A DNA stretch of 64,000 bases from Halichondria panicea (Eukaryota > Porifera > Demospongiae > Suberitida > Halichondriidae): the NCBI RefSeq assembly GCF_963675165.1, contig NC_087377.1, positions 6,775,122-6,839,121 of the forward strand, read 5' to 3'. Below the pieces are notes generated by a model. The model did not search any database, was not told where the DNA came from, and saw only the letters and a program-made list of their open reading frames with translations. Shown in pieces: positions 23,915 to 35,962 of this stretch. The position numbers and the translations under genes are program-made. Position 1 is the stretch's first letter. Each line of letters starts with the position of its first letter.

Positions 23915-23972
23915 AGTCCTGTTATTCCTTTTGCCTCGACGTCAACCACCGCCACGGAAAATCTCGAATAGG
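23915..23972 (+). pseudogene. Possible decayed H2A.Z histone-fold exon
   Basis: After a CCAG acceptor, in the correct entry phase, the sequence reads ...VNHRHGKSRIG, close to the H2A.Z stretch IHRHLKSRT. The rest is not histone-like and a TGA follows soon. It could be a degenerate exon or a chance match. Confidence 0.3.
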
Positions 23973-24370
23973 ACCCAAATATAACCTCGCTTCACTCGGA
24001 ATCATTCATTGACAAGAAACGCAATAAACCTCGCATTGTATAAATGTACATGCTTCTATCCTCCTCCGGCTTCTATATCCTTGAAGATCCATTCATCAAG
24101 CCACCAGATAGACTGTTGTTTCTATTAAGCTCCTCTTCTGTGTGGTTCAGTGTCAACAATAGTTGAATAACGAACATAACATACAAAGTAAACTACTCTA
24201 ATACTTCCAGCACCCACTGTTGTCCCAACTCCGGTGAAAATGCTGTACATCTTTTTACCTAATTCAGTACCTTTAGCTTCGAAAATTATAGAAATTTGTT
24301 TGGCCATGTAAATAAGTCTTTTCTTCTCAGTGACTTTATATAGAAAGCTAACTTTAGAAACTAATACAAC

Positions 24371-24442
24371 ACTCTAATACTTTTGAGCGAAAGCAAAAAC
24401 ATGGCGAGAGGCATTAGCACAGCGCCAGCCTGAACACTAGTT
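24371..24442. repeat. Dispersed about 70-bp repeat, copy 1
   Basis: CTAATACTTTTGAGCGAAAG ... GCGCCAGC, matched with a few changes at 38990-39060. No coding or structural signature recognised. Confidence 0.65.
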
Positions 24443-24522
24443 ATCTGCCAGATCGTAGGGGGGACTTGCAATTGTAGATACCGCACAATAAAACACTAGT
24501 CTCTCTATTAAATAACACACAC

Positions 24523-25962
24523 CTTTCGTGAGTGCAGTGGGCAGTCCTAGCTTCCTCAGCTGTGGCTCCATGGTGTGAGTGAACTGGCTGAGTGGTCCTT
24601 GTTGACACACCACCTCCTCCGTGGCAACGAACCCTGACCTTGCGTGATCTTTCTCTTGGAAGTCCTGGAATCACTCCACTACACTCGTCTTGTCCCCGTT
24701 GCTAAAAAAGAGGCCCACACTGCCCTTCAGTTCCTATATTTAGGGGATGGTGGACGGTGGAGTCAAACTGAATTAGTAAAGTCATAAGAATGATCTAGTT
24801 TACACGAGGTTTTGAGCAATCTTTTTTCTTTTTTCTTTATCCTATAGGTTAAACGCTAAACAGCATTACTTAACCACAGCACCCACCTCTGACACAAAAC
24901 GCAGCCCAGTCCGATACTCGTCACTGTCTGAGCGTCCCAGGGCCAGCTGCATCTCTTGCCAAAGAAGAATCTCGAGTCTTTCCAGTGAGTGCGCAGGTCC
25001 TTGAGCTTGGCATTGCGCATGTTGTCAATATTAAATACAAAGAGGTGGGTGTACTTGTCACAGCAGTCTCGGACCTGTGGGTGTACGGAGGGGAGTACAA
25101 TGTGACTGAGCAGTTATCTACTATTGTAAGCAGATTCTTTAGTAAAGGGAGAGAAAGAAATTGGTGGGTAAAGATCATTAGGATAGTGAATGCGAAACAG
25201 TTTGGTAACAACTTGGTGGGTAAAGAACGTTAGATAGTGCATGAATGGGACACAGATTAGTGGGTAAAGATCATTAGGATAGTATTATGGGTAACAACTT
25301 GGTGGGTAAAGATCATTAGATTGAGAATAGTGAATGGGAAACAGATTGGTGGGTAAATATCGTTAGGATAGTAAATTGGAAGGTAGTAATGGCTCGAAAA
25401 CTGGAAAAGGATAACTACGTTCTATACAACTGTACTAAGACGATCAACACAGGGATAATTAGATAATTAAGAGTGTCAAACTTGCCTCTTGCAATAAAGC
25501 ACCCTTCAACTCATATCCTTTGGACCTTGTCTTACTGAGCGTCACTGCATGTACAGACAAATAATTAAATATACACAGTTAAGATCTTTCAGAATGCTCT
25601 TAGACTATAAAGGTATTTTCGGTGCTTCTTCATTCTCAATGAATGCCAAAAGCATGTTATTGTACGTACCTATGCAAAGCTACAAGGCAGACCTAACTAC
25701 AGACCTAACTACAGAGCACACCTCAGCAAGAGCTTGTACTACGTGTAGAACTACAAGACAGAGACAGATCTAAGAAGAGGTACATGCAAAGCAGAAATTA
25801 GCAGCAAACTAAGGTTTTTTCATTGGCAAAAAGCATGCATTATTAGATCTGGGTCAAAATGGTGGCACTTCAGATGATGGCATATTGTAGACCTACATCA
25901 GCAGTTAGATATTATAGACTAGTTGATCTCTTACCAATGCGATTTCTTTTGGACTTGGGCAT
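24523..25962 (-). pseudogene. MRTO4: mRNA turnover 4 homolog, broken and 3'-incomplete
   Basis: MRTO4 is a nucleolar P0-like factor in 60S ribosome assembly. Exons: 25962-25954 region ending in a GTAAGAG donor (ATG at 25962, MPKSKRNRI), 25544-25486 (TLSKTRSKGYELKGALLQE, with a GC donor GCAAGT), 25074-24887 (CDKYTHLFVFNIDNMRNAKL, WKDSRFFFGK, then MQLALGRSDSDEY in another frame) and 24733-24523 (GSVGLFFSNGDKTSVVE, stop, FQDFQEKDHARSG, then FTHTMEPQLRKLGLPTALTK). Two lesions: the FFFGK to MQLALG join is 7 nt shorter than the family alignment needs, and the expected Trp codon after SVVE reads TGA. The C-terminal exons (GYEMAEFKV... in the family) are not found. The start region and splice sites remain canonical, so decay would be recent, or these are sequence errors. 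Confidence 0.8.
25161..25380. repeat. Minisatellite in MRTO4 intron
   Basis: About five irregular copies of TTGGTGGGTAAAGATCATTA followed by GGATAGTgaatggg-type spacers. Confidence 0.75.
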
Positions 25963-27739
25963 TTTCACTTTGTTTCTTTTGGGCCACGTGGAAATGATTG
26001 TCAATGACAGAATATGCCAACGTCAGCACAAAGTAATCACAAGTTCTATGATCGACCATTAATTTTTATTAGCCAGAAGGTTAGCCGAGGTCAGAGTTTA
26101 CTAATCATTCAAGATGGGCGTGGCGTCCACTATAATTTTTCAAGAACAACTTCTACTATACTACTTCTACATGAAGTTCCCACAGGATAAAGCTATTCTT
26201 TAGTGCTGACTCCGACTGTGTCCTGATCTTTACAAGGTAAGATCTGTCTGGCAGCGTAACTTTTAAAACTCTGTCACTGCACTGATACACTTAGTTTCAA
26301 CTGTGTTTGTTACATTCTGAAGGGGATTTTAGGATACAGTGCAGTGCAGTACAGTATGCAAGAGTCGAGCTAGGCTGCAAGGTTAAATATTATTTTGCTG
26401 ACATGCTAGTAGAGTTAATCCTCTGATTCAGGATTCTACAATAGAGTATTGTGTTAGTCTGCATGAGCTGTTTGTATCAAACCCAGGTCTTCTAAAATTA
26501 TAATTATGTCTTCCGTCAGTTCTAAGCATTCACATTTTTTGCAACTAGCTAGGCTGAGGAAAATGCATTTCTCATAGCTACATGTACGTACGTATACATT
26601 TTATAGTTAGCCTCCTTCGCAACGGAACCTAGTGAACGTTTTGCATTCACGGTAAAAACATGCAGCCTAACCCTAGGTGTAAATGAAGTATTGAGAAAGT
26701 GCATAATTATATAGATTTAAGTTTTTGTCTCTATGTACATTTGTACCACGTAGCAGGACCTGTAAAGTGTAAGAGAAATTTTCCATTGTCACGGACTATT
26801 CCCTAGGGTGTGTGATGTTGATGAGTGAGGCTTTCAGGATGTTGTTGGAGATAGTGTTATGCCATAGGCAAACAGAAGCCATCGGGTGATGTGCTATTTA
26901 GGACTGTGCAAGTATAATCCAATGGTGCAATTTGTATTGTGCATATTATACATATTATTGTTAGCGTTAGCTAGATGTAATACATACACTAAAGTTATCC
27001 TTGTGCTGTTCAAAATATCTAGACACTGCTTAGAACAACAACACATATACAATGTGCAGCATAATCCACTTTTTTTATGCCGTCTGATTCACATTCCAAT
27101 AGTACTTGGTAGTTGTTGCCCAGCAGCCGAAACGTTGATAAGATAAGCAAATGACTGGTGATGTTAGAGGGTACCGGGTTGGGGCAATAGGTCCACACAG
27201 CAACAGTTAAAAATCTTTAATTTTTATAAAAATAATTGAGGTGCACGAGATATACTATACAGTACATGTATACGTTATTTGGTTCTATATGGGTTTTATG
27301 GTAGTAAACCCACCAAGCCCAAGGGTGTAGCCCGAGGGCGATGTGGTTTATGTTGCCATAAATCCCTAGCAACCATAGTAGGAGTGTTATATATCCTATG
27401 TGATTGGCTAGCTATACGTTGCGCATTTACTCAAAGCCACCCAGCTGGAATCGGAACTGCGAAAGTAGACAAAATTATCTATAAGATCTTGTACCAAACA
27501 TGTCTCTGGGGAAATATCATATATCACAGTTATACGTATATGTACCTGGGCATATCCAATTATCCGCCCACGTTCAACATTACTGCAGAGACTAAATTGC
27601 TAAAGCGAGACACTCGTGACATACCCCCTCTGGGCATATCCTAGCAACTGCATGACGGGATATAATTATAAACAGAAGTACTAATTTACCACCATTACAG
27701 TGCTCAACATAATACACATCACACACTTCATACTTACAG
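25963..27739. other. Divergent intergenic interval MRTO4 / sulfotransferase
   Basis: No gene recognised. The first exon of the sulfotransferase, with its ATG, should lie in the right part but I could not place it. The region is AT-rich with no clear repeat. Confidence 0.4.
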
Positions 27740-30700
27740 GTACCACATTTGGAGAGACGAGTCAAAAGATTCTTACTCTTACTCACCCTACTGGCAATCT
27801 TCCTCATCTCTTACGAACTTCTGTTGACCGTACAGCATGTGTCTACTATCAATGTACAATCATGGCGACGAGGACGGGTTAACTCGTTGGATCAGCACAC
27901 GTACATTACTAGTAAGCGAATGTTGAGGCAGTTACTGCAAGACAGAGAAATTACGCAATTGCCTGTTAAAATTGTAACTGATTGCCAGGACAACAGGTCA
28001 CCAGATAATCGTACAATTAAGACTTTGCAAATCATATCCACCAAGAATCAATACCTTCAAGACCCGAATATAGTATGTCTAAATGAATCACACTTGTATA
28101 GAGAGTCCTTTGCACAGTATGGAGTGCCTTTCGATCAATTATCAGTGCTGCAACAAAAAGCTAGTATAGTGAGAGCTGTGCTCAGCGATTTAGAGCAAAG
28201 AAACCAACTCGAAATTAAAGCAAAACTCAATAAATTTGTCACTGAGGAAGTTTTCAAACCTGAGCAAGAAGCAGCTCAATATTTAACAGAAGGTAGCGAG
28301 TTGAATCAAGACTCAGAAATCGAAATCAAAATATTTAATGGAGAAACGGCTACAAGCGAAGTTCCGTCACGTCTTAACAATCTTCCTCGTAATGCAAACT
28401 CAGCTGCAAGAGAGATTTACTTACCCCATCATGTGCTTCCATCACAGGTCACTGGTAGTCTTACTATTTCCACACCTACTCCCAAGAAGATAAAGCCACC
28501 ACAGATGAATGAAGATCTCAAAAAGTTCAAAGGTGCAAGGGTTAAACAAAGCTACAATTTAGCAGATCGAGGCTTTTCTAGTGACTGGAGGGTTAATTCA
28601 ACTGTCGTCAACCATAGGTCAGTTGTGTCTGGTAATTGTTTAGGTTAGAAAGAGCCTTGAAAGGTGAACTTGGCATGAGGAGCATGTAATGATGTGTAGA
28701 GCTTTTATCTGCTCTTGTTTATCACATATTTCATATTTCAGGCTGAAGTTCATCACCATGACCATAAACAGCACTGACCCGAGTGAGAGAAGCGTGACCA
28801 GAACCAGTTTGAACCCTGACCTCTTGCAAAGAGCCAAGGTCAGTTTGGAGATGTGCACGTAATACTGAGTGCTTTATCATGTACACTCGCCCTCTAGCTA
28901 CTCAAACTATACTGCATCTGTGACATGTACAGTGTACATAATAACAGCTGGTTATTGGCCAATTTCCGTGCAATTAACGGTCTAGCAAAAAATGCAAAAG
29001 GTCAGCCATTGCATCCGATCTAGTGTTTTGGGTGTGGCTCAATCTTTCAAAGCACGCGCAGAACAGTTTTAAAAATTGTTAGATTTACTGCCGTTAATTG
29101 TTCCGTGTAATGCGTGCATGTAATAAAATGTCTCTCTCCTTCTTTATATCTCTCCGCATAATCACCTCCTCCCCATATGTACACCCGCATATACACAGTT
29201 CCAGCATGATCAGGTGGACCTGTTTTGTCGACAACACACTCATCCTTCCTCTACCCTACCTCTAGAAGATGCTGAGCTGGACAATCTCTTTCAACACCTT
29301 CTCTATGACGACACGAGAAAGATGGTGTTCTGTTATGTTCCGAAGAACGGGTGTAGTAACATGAAGCGGTTGATGTTGGTGCTCAATGGAATACTACCCC
29401 CAGAGGCTAGTAAAGAGAACAGACCAGCGGAGACTGTGCTTAAAGAGGTGAGTGTGAGGAGGGGGGCAATGGCAGCATATTAACGAATCAGAAAACTGTT
29501 CTTATAATTATGGAACCGAAAATGTATATTCGAACATCATTGATATATACTGGACTTTGAAATATCATCCTGCTCTAGCTTCTGTCGAGACTGAATACAC
29601 ATTGCTACATAATGCAAATACGTACACTTAACAGTGCTGTTCGTGAAAAAATAAAATTACATATTAATGATGTATAATTGTTTTGCAGTGAATTTCTATT
29701 ATGCTACACATTTTGCCATGTTACTACTTGGATGCATTCCGCTATTACCCTCCCTCCCCGGAGATTGTCCAACTCAGTGTCTCTCTCTCTGTGTAGGTCC
29801 ACTCGTTCCGCAACCTCACTCACTCTGAAGCTTTGTATCGCCTCACCCATTATCTCAAGTTTGCCATTGTCAGAAACCCCCTGGAAAGATTACTATCCGC
29901 CTACAAGAACAAGCTGGAGAGACCGTTCATTGCCAGTAAGTCATGTGATTGTTCATGTACATAGGACAATGAGAATGACACTATAATTTTGAAAGTTTGC
30001 TCCGAGGTGTTTGCTTAATTCTTTTGAACCTGCTCTGGCTGCTTTAACTTTTACTAATCCATATCTGCAGATCTTCGTAAACTTTTTCCAGAGCGATTAA
30101 AGGCATTCATACTAAAACGTTATCGTCGCCAGGACTTCGAGAAGTGGATATCCATTAACAATTCCACGGATGACATTCATCTGAGCTTTGACGAATTCGT
30201 TCAGTTCATGAACACTTTTCCTCTTACCATGTACAATGAACATTTCAAGCCATTTCTAGATCTGTGTAACCCTTGCGCCGTTAAGTTTGACGTATACCTG
30301 AGCTTCAAGACTCTGGAATATGACATCTATGCACTAATGGAGTATCTAAGTAAGTGCAAGGTGACAGTACAGTTTCACTTTTGAGACGTCTAAATATTTT
30401 TGTGTTGAGATTCTGAATGGTTTAAGTAATCATCGTATGACCAAGAGCGTTTAGTGATACCGTTTGTTACCATAAATTATGTCAAGTTGAGGTTTGATCA
30501 CTTTTGTACGCTCCTTCAATTCCTCGATGATCACAGTCCTCGGTCCATCAGCTCCTGGGATAAGGAAAGGGGTGTGGTTAATGGGTGGAATCTCCGATAG
30601 TGAACTGTTCGGCATAGACATGCTCCCTAAAAGTACACCATACTTGTCTAACGCAACCTTCTCCCCCCCCCCCCACACACACACACAGACATTCCGTTTG

Positions 30701-31239
30701 GTCTCTACCCTGAGTCAATAGCTCATAAGACAGAGCCCACCTCCTCCTTACTAGAAGACTACTTCTCACAGGTGGGTTCATGGGTACTTGTGCAACGTTC
30801 TTAAATAATGTACATGCGTTTGAGACAATTGTACAAAGAAAGGATTATTCCCTAGTATTCGCACTTCATCATGTATACAGTGTTTACTGGGTACAATCGT
30901 AGTACATACGTTTATTGCATTAGTCTTACTGTATAGGAAGACACACGCTGAGTGAGGTCATGGTTGACTGCACTTCAATTTTAAGCTACAATGTAGTTGC
31001 ATGTGTATATAATTATAGCAGTCAACCTGTGGCATTTTATAGTGTGTTTACTTGAATTAACAAGTTAGGGCTGTGTGTTGTCAGCATTTAAATCTATCCA
31101 CACATTAATTACAAGTGTGTCACTCCCAATGCAGGTATCCCCTGGCAACAAGGCACAACTATATCGTCGCTTGAGTCGAGAATTTGAATTTTACTATTCT
31201 CTACATCCGGAGGAATGGGGCATGAATTATCATCTGTGA
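27740..31239 (+). CDS. Carbohydrate sulfotransferase (sulfotransferase 2 / HNK-1 ST family)
   Basis: Golgi type II enzyme that transfers sulfate from PAPS to glycans. Exons 27740-28617, 28742-28838, 29199-29447, 29797-29935, 30071-30349, 30689-30771 and 31135-31239 (TGA), all phases consistent, 609 residues from 27740. The opening exon starts at a CTTACAG acceptor, and the only initiator-like codon there is TTG, so the ATG must be in an unplaced upstream exon. A signal-anchor ([20 protein letters not shown]) lies near the start, followed by a stem region of about 300 residues of low similarity to anything I know. The catalytic part has the 5'-phosphosulfate loop [13 protein letters not shown] (about residue 369) and the 3'-phosphate motif [18 protein letters not shown] (about 433), and ends EEWGMNYHL. 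It resembles the CHST8-14 class; substrate not predictable. The stem is longer than usual for the family. Confidence 0.85.
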
Positions 31240-31332
31240 TTGAATTTACATATTAAAATACGAATCAATTTTTGTCCATCAATATTAAATCAGTTGCACA
31301 CATCAATCACCTATGCATAAAATTGTGAATTG

Positions 31333-31383
31333 AATTGCCATTGAATATTGTTGACGCAGCATGAACAATATTCAATGGCAATT
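31333..31383 (+). other. Perfect 20-bp hairpin just after the sulfotransferase stop
   Basis: AATTGCCATTGAATATTGTT (31333-31352) pairs perfectly with 31364-31383 across an 11-nt loop. It starts 94 nt after the stop codon, so it probably lies in the 3' UTR. It could be an RNA stability element, a small-RNA precursor or a tiny palindromic repeat. Confidence 0.7.
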
Positions 31384-31899
31384 AATCAACAAACTGAAAA
31401 GCATGCAAGTTATAGATCTATTGCATGGTCTTTGAATGATCAATTTGAAAAATGGTGCCAGTATGAGCTAATTTTGGTTACTGAGTGTCATGTTATTGTG
31501 AGACTAGCTAGACAGTGCAAATAGCTGCTGAGCCAAATCAGCTCTGGCAAGGATTGTGTGTATTCACCAGTAGTAGCAACAGAATTTTATTTGCAGCCAT
31601 TTTTAGCATAGTTGACATGCGTGTTATTTTTGACCTCGTGGGATCAGATCAGAAGAGCTAGAGCTGCAAGAAGATGAGTTGAAAAAAGAAGCAGCCGCGA
31701 AAACTGTCCTTTCCTCCTAAAGAAAACCCTTCTTAATTCGGTAAGCATTTAGTTTATTTATTTATCATCTTAGGTGCTAATTATAATGCCCCAACATAAA
31801 TTATCATCTCTTGTACATATCAGCCGCCCTCCTATACGTACCTAGTACCTAGGCCTATAGGGGAGAGATTGTCTGAGCAAATCGCTGAGCACTTTAATA

Positions 31900-32138
31900 C
31901 CGTATAGCACGAAATTTATTTTTATTTATTTATTTTTCACTTATATTTCGTGGATGCCTCTAAAAGAATTTCGTTGCACAATGTTCGCGGAATGACTGCT
32001 TACCGGAAGCCATGCCTTTAAATCTATAGCAGGTAATTCTAATTAAAGAACAATTTTCAGTAACTTAATTTTTGTGTGGAATTGCTAACCCACAAAATCT
32101 GCGAAAATGAAGCCCCTCGAAAATTTTGTGCTATACGG
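31900..32138. mobile_element. MITE, TIR CCGTATAGCAC, TA target duplication
   Basis: A 239-bp element with termini CCGTATAGCACGAAATTT / AAATTTTGTGCTATACGG (one mismatch) and TA on both sides (31898-31899, 32139-32140). Fragments of the family occur at 15648, 17615 and 37735. Confidence 0.8.
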
Positions 32139-32140
32139 TA

Positions 32141-34400
32141 GTCTGAACTTTTTGGCCAGGTCGGAATTCTGACCTGACTAATGATCGTACGTACGCGTAT
32201 AGAATGCTAGCAGGTGATCACTAGGCTTCCCATTTTGTTGTTGAGCAAAACAGCAAAATATAACTGCTAGTCAAGCGTTTGTGATTGACCTTAATTATTA
32301 CATTATTAGCACCTATCAATGTGTTTGCCCCACACTGGGGGATTTGACCTGACCTTGTTTATAAAGACTGCTTTTTTGAGGTGTGCAAATGTTTGGGTCA
32401 AAACCCCCGTGTGCTGACTGAGGGGATTCGAACAGAATCCCCCCCTACCGGGGGAGGGGGGGCAACAAAAATGAGTTGCAGCAACTTTTTCGCCATTGAC
32501 TCATAGCCATCTCGACAACTTCCAGTTGCTTATGCGTTATGCCGGGAACAAAAACGATCCTTTATGTGGCCCAAATATACACCTATAAGTTATAAGTTGA
32601 TGATTACAATACTTAAAAGCGAGATTACCATCAAGTTTTTTGTACACACATTATAATTATTATATCAAGCAATCAACGGCTATACCACAAATATGATAGC
32701 TGCTGAGCTATACTTGTGCAAATTTCACAGACATCTCCTTCTGTTGTATAAGAAAATTATTTTACTCAGCACACTATGCCCTCTAGTGCTATAATTAATT
32801 AAACTTACTATTTTGGTGACAAAAGTTCATTCACTTCGTTGAATACGTAATAGTGGGAAAAGTAAATAATCGAAGTGAACTGTAAGCCCTGAGAAATATA
32901 CATGTAGGAATGATAAATTATCATGTTTTATACCGGTCTTTCTCACCTCCCTGTTTGACGAGGCTGGGACACGAATTTCTGCATGATGGGCCAAGTCATG
33001 AACAATCGAGGTTCTGAATAACATCTTCCACCCTGTCTTTCAAACAAAAGGACAGTAAATAACTTACTATAATTATTATATATAGTGGGTAAGCAGAACT
33101 GGCTATCAATTTCCAATTAGTGTGACATTAGACATCACAGTCTTGACGTACACATACAAAATTATATTTACCTAGGACAGCCGCACATTTGACTCAGGAG
33201 TACGAGTTTGGCTTTTTGTGTTGGTTTAAACACCCACTAAATGTTCCGTAGATACCAATTTCGTGACATCTCCAATGGCAGTGCATGGTGAAGTGCTATA
33301 ACTCACACCACATTTATTATACGAACCTGCTTTATACAAACCTGCTGCTGATATCCACTTCTTATACGAACCTGCTTTATACAAACCTGCTGCTGATATC
33401 CACTTCTTCGGTATTGGCCACGCCCATGTTTTCTTTTAGGTGTTTGAACCTTCCTGAGTATCGATACGCTGTCATTGACCGGTGCACGGGCATCTCAAAG
33501 AACGTAATAATCGGCAAAAGTCTAGTCTCAATTGGCTAAGTTTAAGAAGGGTCATAAGATCTGAAGAATAGACGATTTTGAAAACATCCCTCCGGTTTGA
33601 TAGAACAATACTTTGTTTGGAGGAATATTGCTGAATTGTGTTTGAACCTTCCGCAACGTCTATTATTCCAAGGGCGACCATGAAACTGATTTGAAACATC
33701 AATGATATATATTATAATTATTACAATTACATACAGTAGAATCTTCTCAACTTCCGTAATACTGAACTTAACATCTTTTTAGAATCAACGTCTGATAGTG
33801 GCCCTATCCTTACTACAGTGCAACAACTATCTACTTCCTCACCAAATTTGATGCTTAAAATGTATACTAGCTATATATTAAGAGTAGGCTAGCCATCACC
33901 TAAGAATTTATTCACAGAGTTCTTTCTTCACCATAACCACAAAAGAGGTATTTACATATTGACGTCTCTAACTACTAAGCATAAAGAGTTCCAGAAAGAA
34001 GTAATAGAAGTAATAGATAGTGTTACTATAATTATAGTCATTTTCTCCGACACGGTGTAAGGTTGTTAATAAGTTTCTCCATCTCGGATCCTGCCATATA
34101 TTCCTGCTTGATACGCAAACATGTACTTCTTTGATCTTTGAAAGTGATTTTGAATAGTTGAGCAGGAATTAAGCGTCTTGGTTCGGATGTAACTGCAGCA
34201 AAATTCTTATACGTTGTCTCTTATTTGGCCATTTTTCTCTAACGTTGAAGTAGGCGGCCTCGATTAAACCGCAGGGATACACGGATGGCTGGCTATTCGA
34301 AGCGCTTTTGTTGCCAATCCCTCTCTTGCCTGTATCTATGGGTACACACATGGGTACACACATACAACATTTAAGCTTCATCCATAGCAAACATCATCCA
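32141..34400. other. Intergenic, no gene recognised
   Basis: AT-rich sequence with a G/C-rich patch near 32400-32470 and the 45-bp tandem repeat noted separately. Short ORFs (for example minus 33472-33702) have no recognisable similarity. Confidence 0.4.
33317..33406 (+). repeat. 45-bp tandem repeat, two identical copies
   Basis: Copies 33317-33361 and 33362-33406, beginning TTATACGAACCTGC. Each copy itself holds two CGAACCTGC/CAAACCTGC steps. Confidence 0.9.
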
Positions 34401-34452
34401 TAGCAAACACAATACGTAGAACACATAAACGAAAAACAAAAACAAACTCTAG

Positions 34453-34945
34453 TTAAAATGTCGAAACATTGAAGACGGTTGAAACATAAAGAAACATAGT
34501 GACAGTACGCCCTTGTAAAATGCTTAGCATAAAAAAAAATGTATACACATCAAACGTACATAGATACCCACAACAAGAACAAGAGCAGCACCACACCACA
34601 CCTTGAAACCTAGGCTTTCTGGGCATATGAATTTTACCCCCTTTTCTACCCTTGTACTTAATCATCATTTCATCTACGGAAAGCTCTTGGCTAGGATGAT
34701 ATTTGGCCATGCAAGTAGTTTGTACTGAGCGTTTCCAAAACTGTATGTATCTTGCTTGTTATCTTTCTGCTATCAACTATGCACGTATTGTTGTCACAAT
34801 GGAGATATAGCACCGCTGAAAGGCATATAGTGTCTGTCCTTAACAGCTTGTACTCCTAAGAGCCGATCTGTGGACCAGTAGTCAGTATACTCGGGGATAC
34901 CCATCTCCAGTATTATACCAATAAATATCCAGATCTCGTCTCTAT
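34453..34945 (-). pseudogene. piggyBac-type transposase relic
   Basis: Minus-strand translation in two frames gives IGIILEMGIPEYTDYWSTD and LYLHCDNN, then SQELSVDEMMIKYKGR and IHMPRKP. These are the early part of a PGBD/piggyBac transposase including the first catalytic Asp (SVDE). Frameshifts and stops separate the blocks, and the rest of the catalytic domain is absent or unrecognisable. The ORF at 34169-34390 may be a further remnant. No TTAA-flanked termini identified. Confidence 0.75.
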
Positions 34946-35962
34946 GTGTTCCCTTCCAACTTTTAGCACCACACTGTGTGGCATACAGGTTTGTTCGGCG
35001 TCTGTTAAAACTTCTGCCTCGAGTGTGACTGCATGTGCATGAAATTTTGTTAATTAATTATGTCAACCACGATTATTGTACTCGCTGGATGTGTCGGAAT
35101 TGATTGTTGTATTTTTATTAATTATACTCATTGCCTGTGGGCTGGACAGCGGCACCTGCAAATAATATAATGTTGTGGTGAATGGAGGGGCAATGCATAG
35201 TTATAATTACTGAATATCCAGAATAAAATGAAGCCAATCCACCCTCGACGTCTTTATTCGTCTGCAGATCATTATAGCTGCAACAGTGGTAGGTAGTTAA
35301 ATTTAAAGTTGCACAGTTAAATTAGCGAGAGTAGTGTGTAGAATCAAGGGCGTGTACAGAGAAGAGGGCATGCAACTCACCCTATTCTCAGAATCATCCA
35401 ACTAGCTATTTTTAGAGCTGCCCACGCGTAACCTTTGACCGCACAAGGTAAACTTTTTTTTATATATAATTATATATCTGTAGGTAGCTAGCTAGCTTAC
35501 AATGTTGAGATGAACAATTTTGGGGGCATCCTGGCCTACACGACCGCCATGCACGTATTATACTCAACAAAGAATTAACAAAGAACATGCTATAAGAAGT
35601 GACATCTTTTCACCTGAATCTCCATGCGAATGCGCTTTCTTCTTTCTTGGTGCATGAGTTTCATTCATCAACTGGCTCATCGTCACATTGTTAGGCAATT
35701 TCTTGTGAAACTGGTCACACAACCGACTGGTTTCTATCGTAGGTACAATCGTCTACAATCACAGTTTCCTGGACAGGAGCTGCTTTGTAATAAAGCATGC
35801 ACGTGTGTTCCAATGACTAACGAAGCTGGAGTCAACTATTAACGTGAATCGCAGAGACTGTATTTATTTCGCTTTTGCTCAAATATTATGTCACGACTAA
35901 CGAAGCTGGTTGAAATAATGTCATCAAGTTTGCTTTTTCAGCATTGGGTGTAAAGTACAATA

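Noticed and set aside
24125-24307. Minus ORF starting MAKQISIIFE as the MRTO4 C-terminal exon
   Set aside because: Only a vague resemblance to the family's MAEFKVTIK region; no acceptor in phase and later residues do not match.
27592-27644. Upstream ORF as N-terminus of the sulfotransferase
   Set aside because: Different frame and no donor linking it in phase to the 27740 acceptor.
32405-32445. GTTCGAATCC-like box on the minus strand, possible tRNA B box
   Set aside because: The flanking bases do not form a T-arm with a 7-nt loop and no A box or acceptor stem lies at the right distance.
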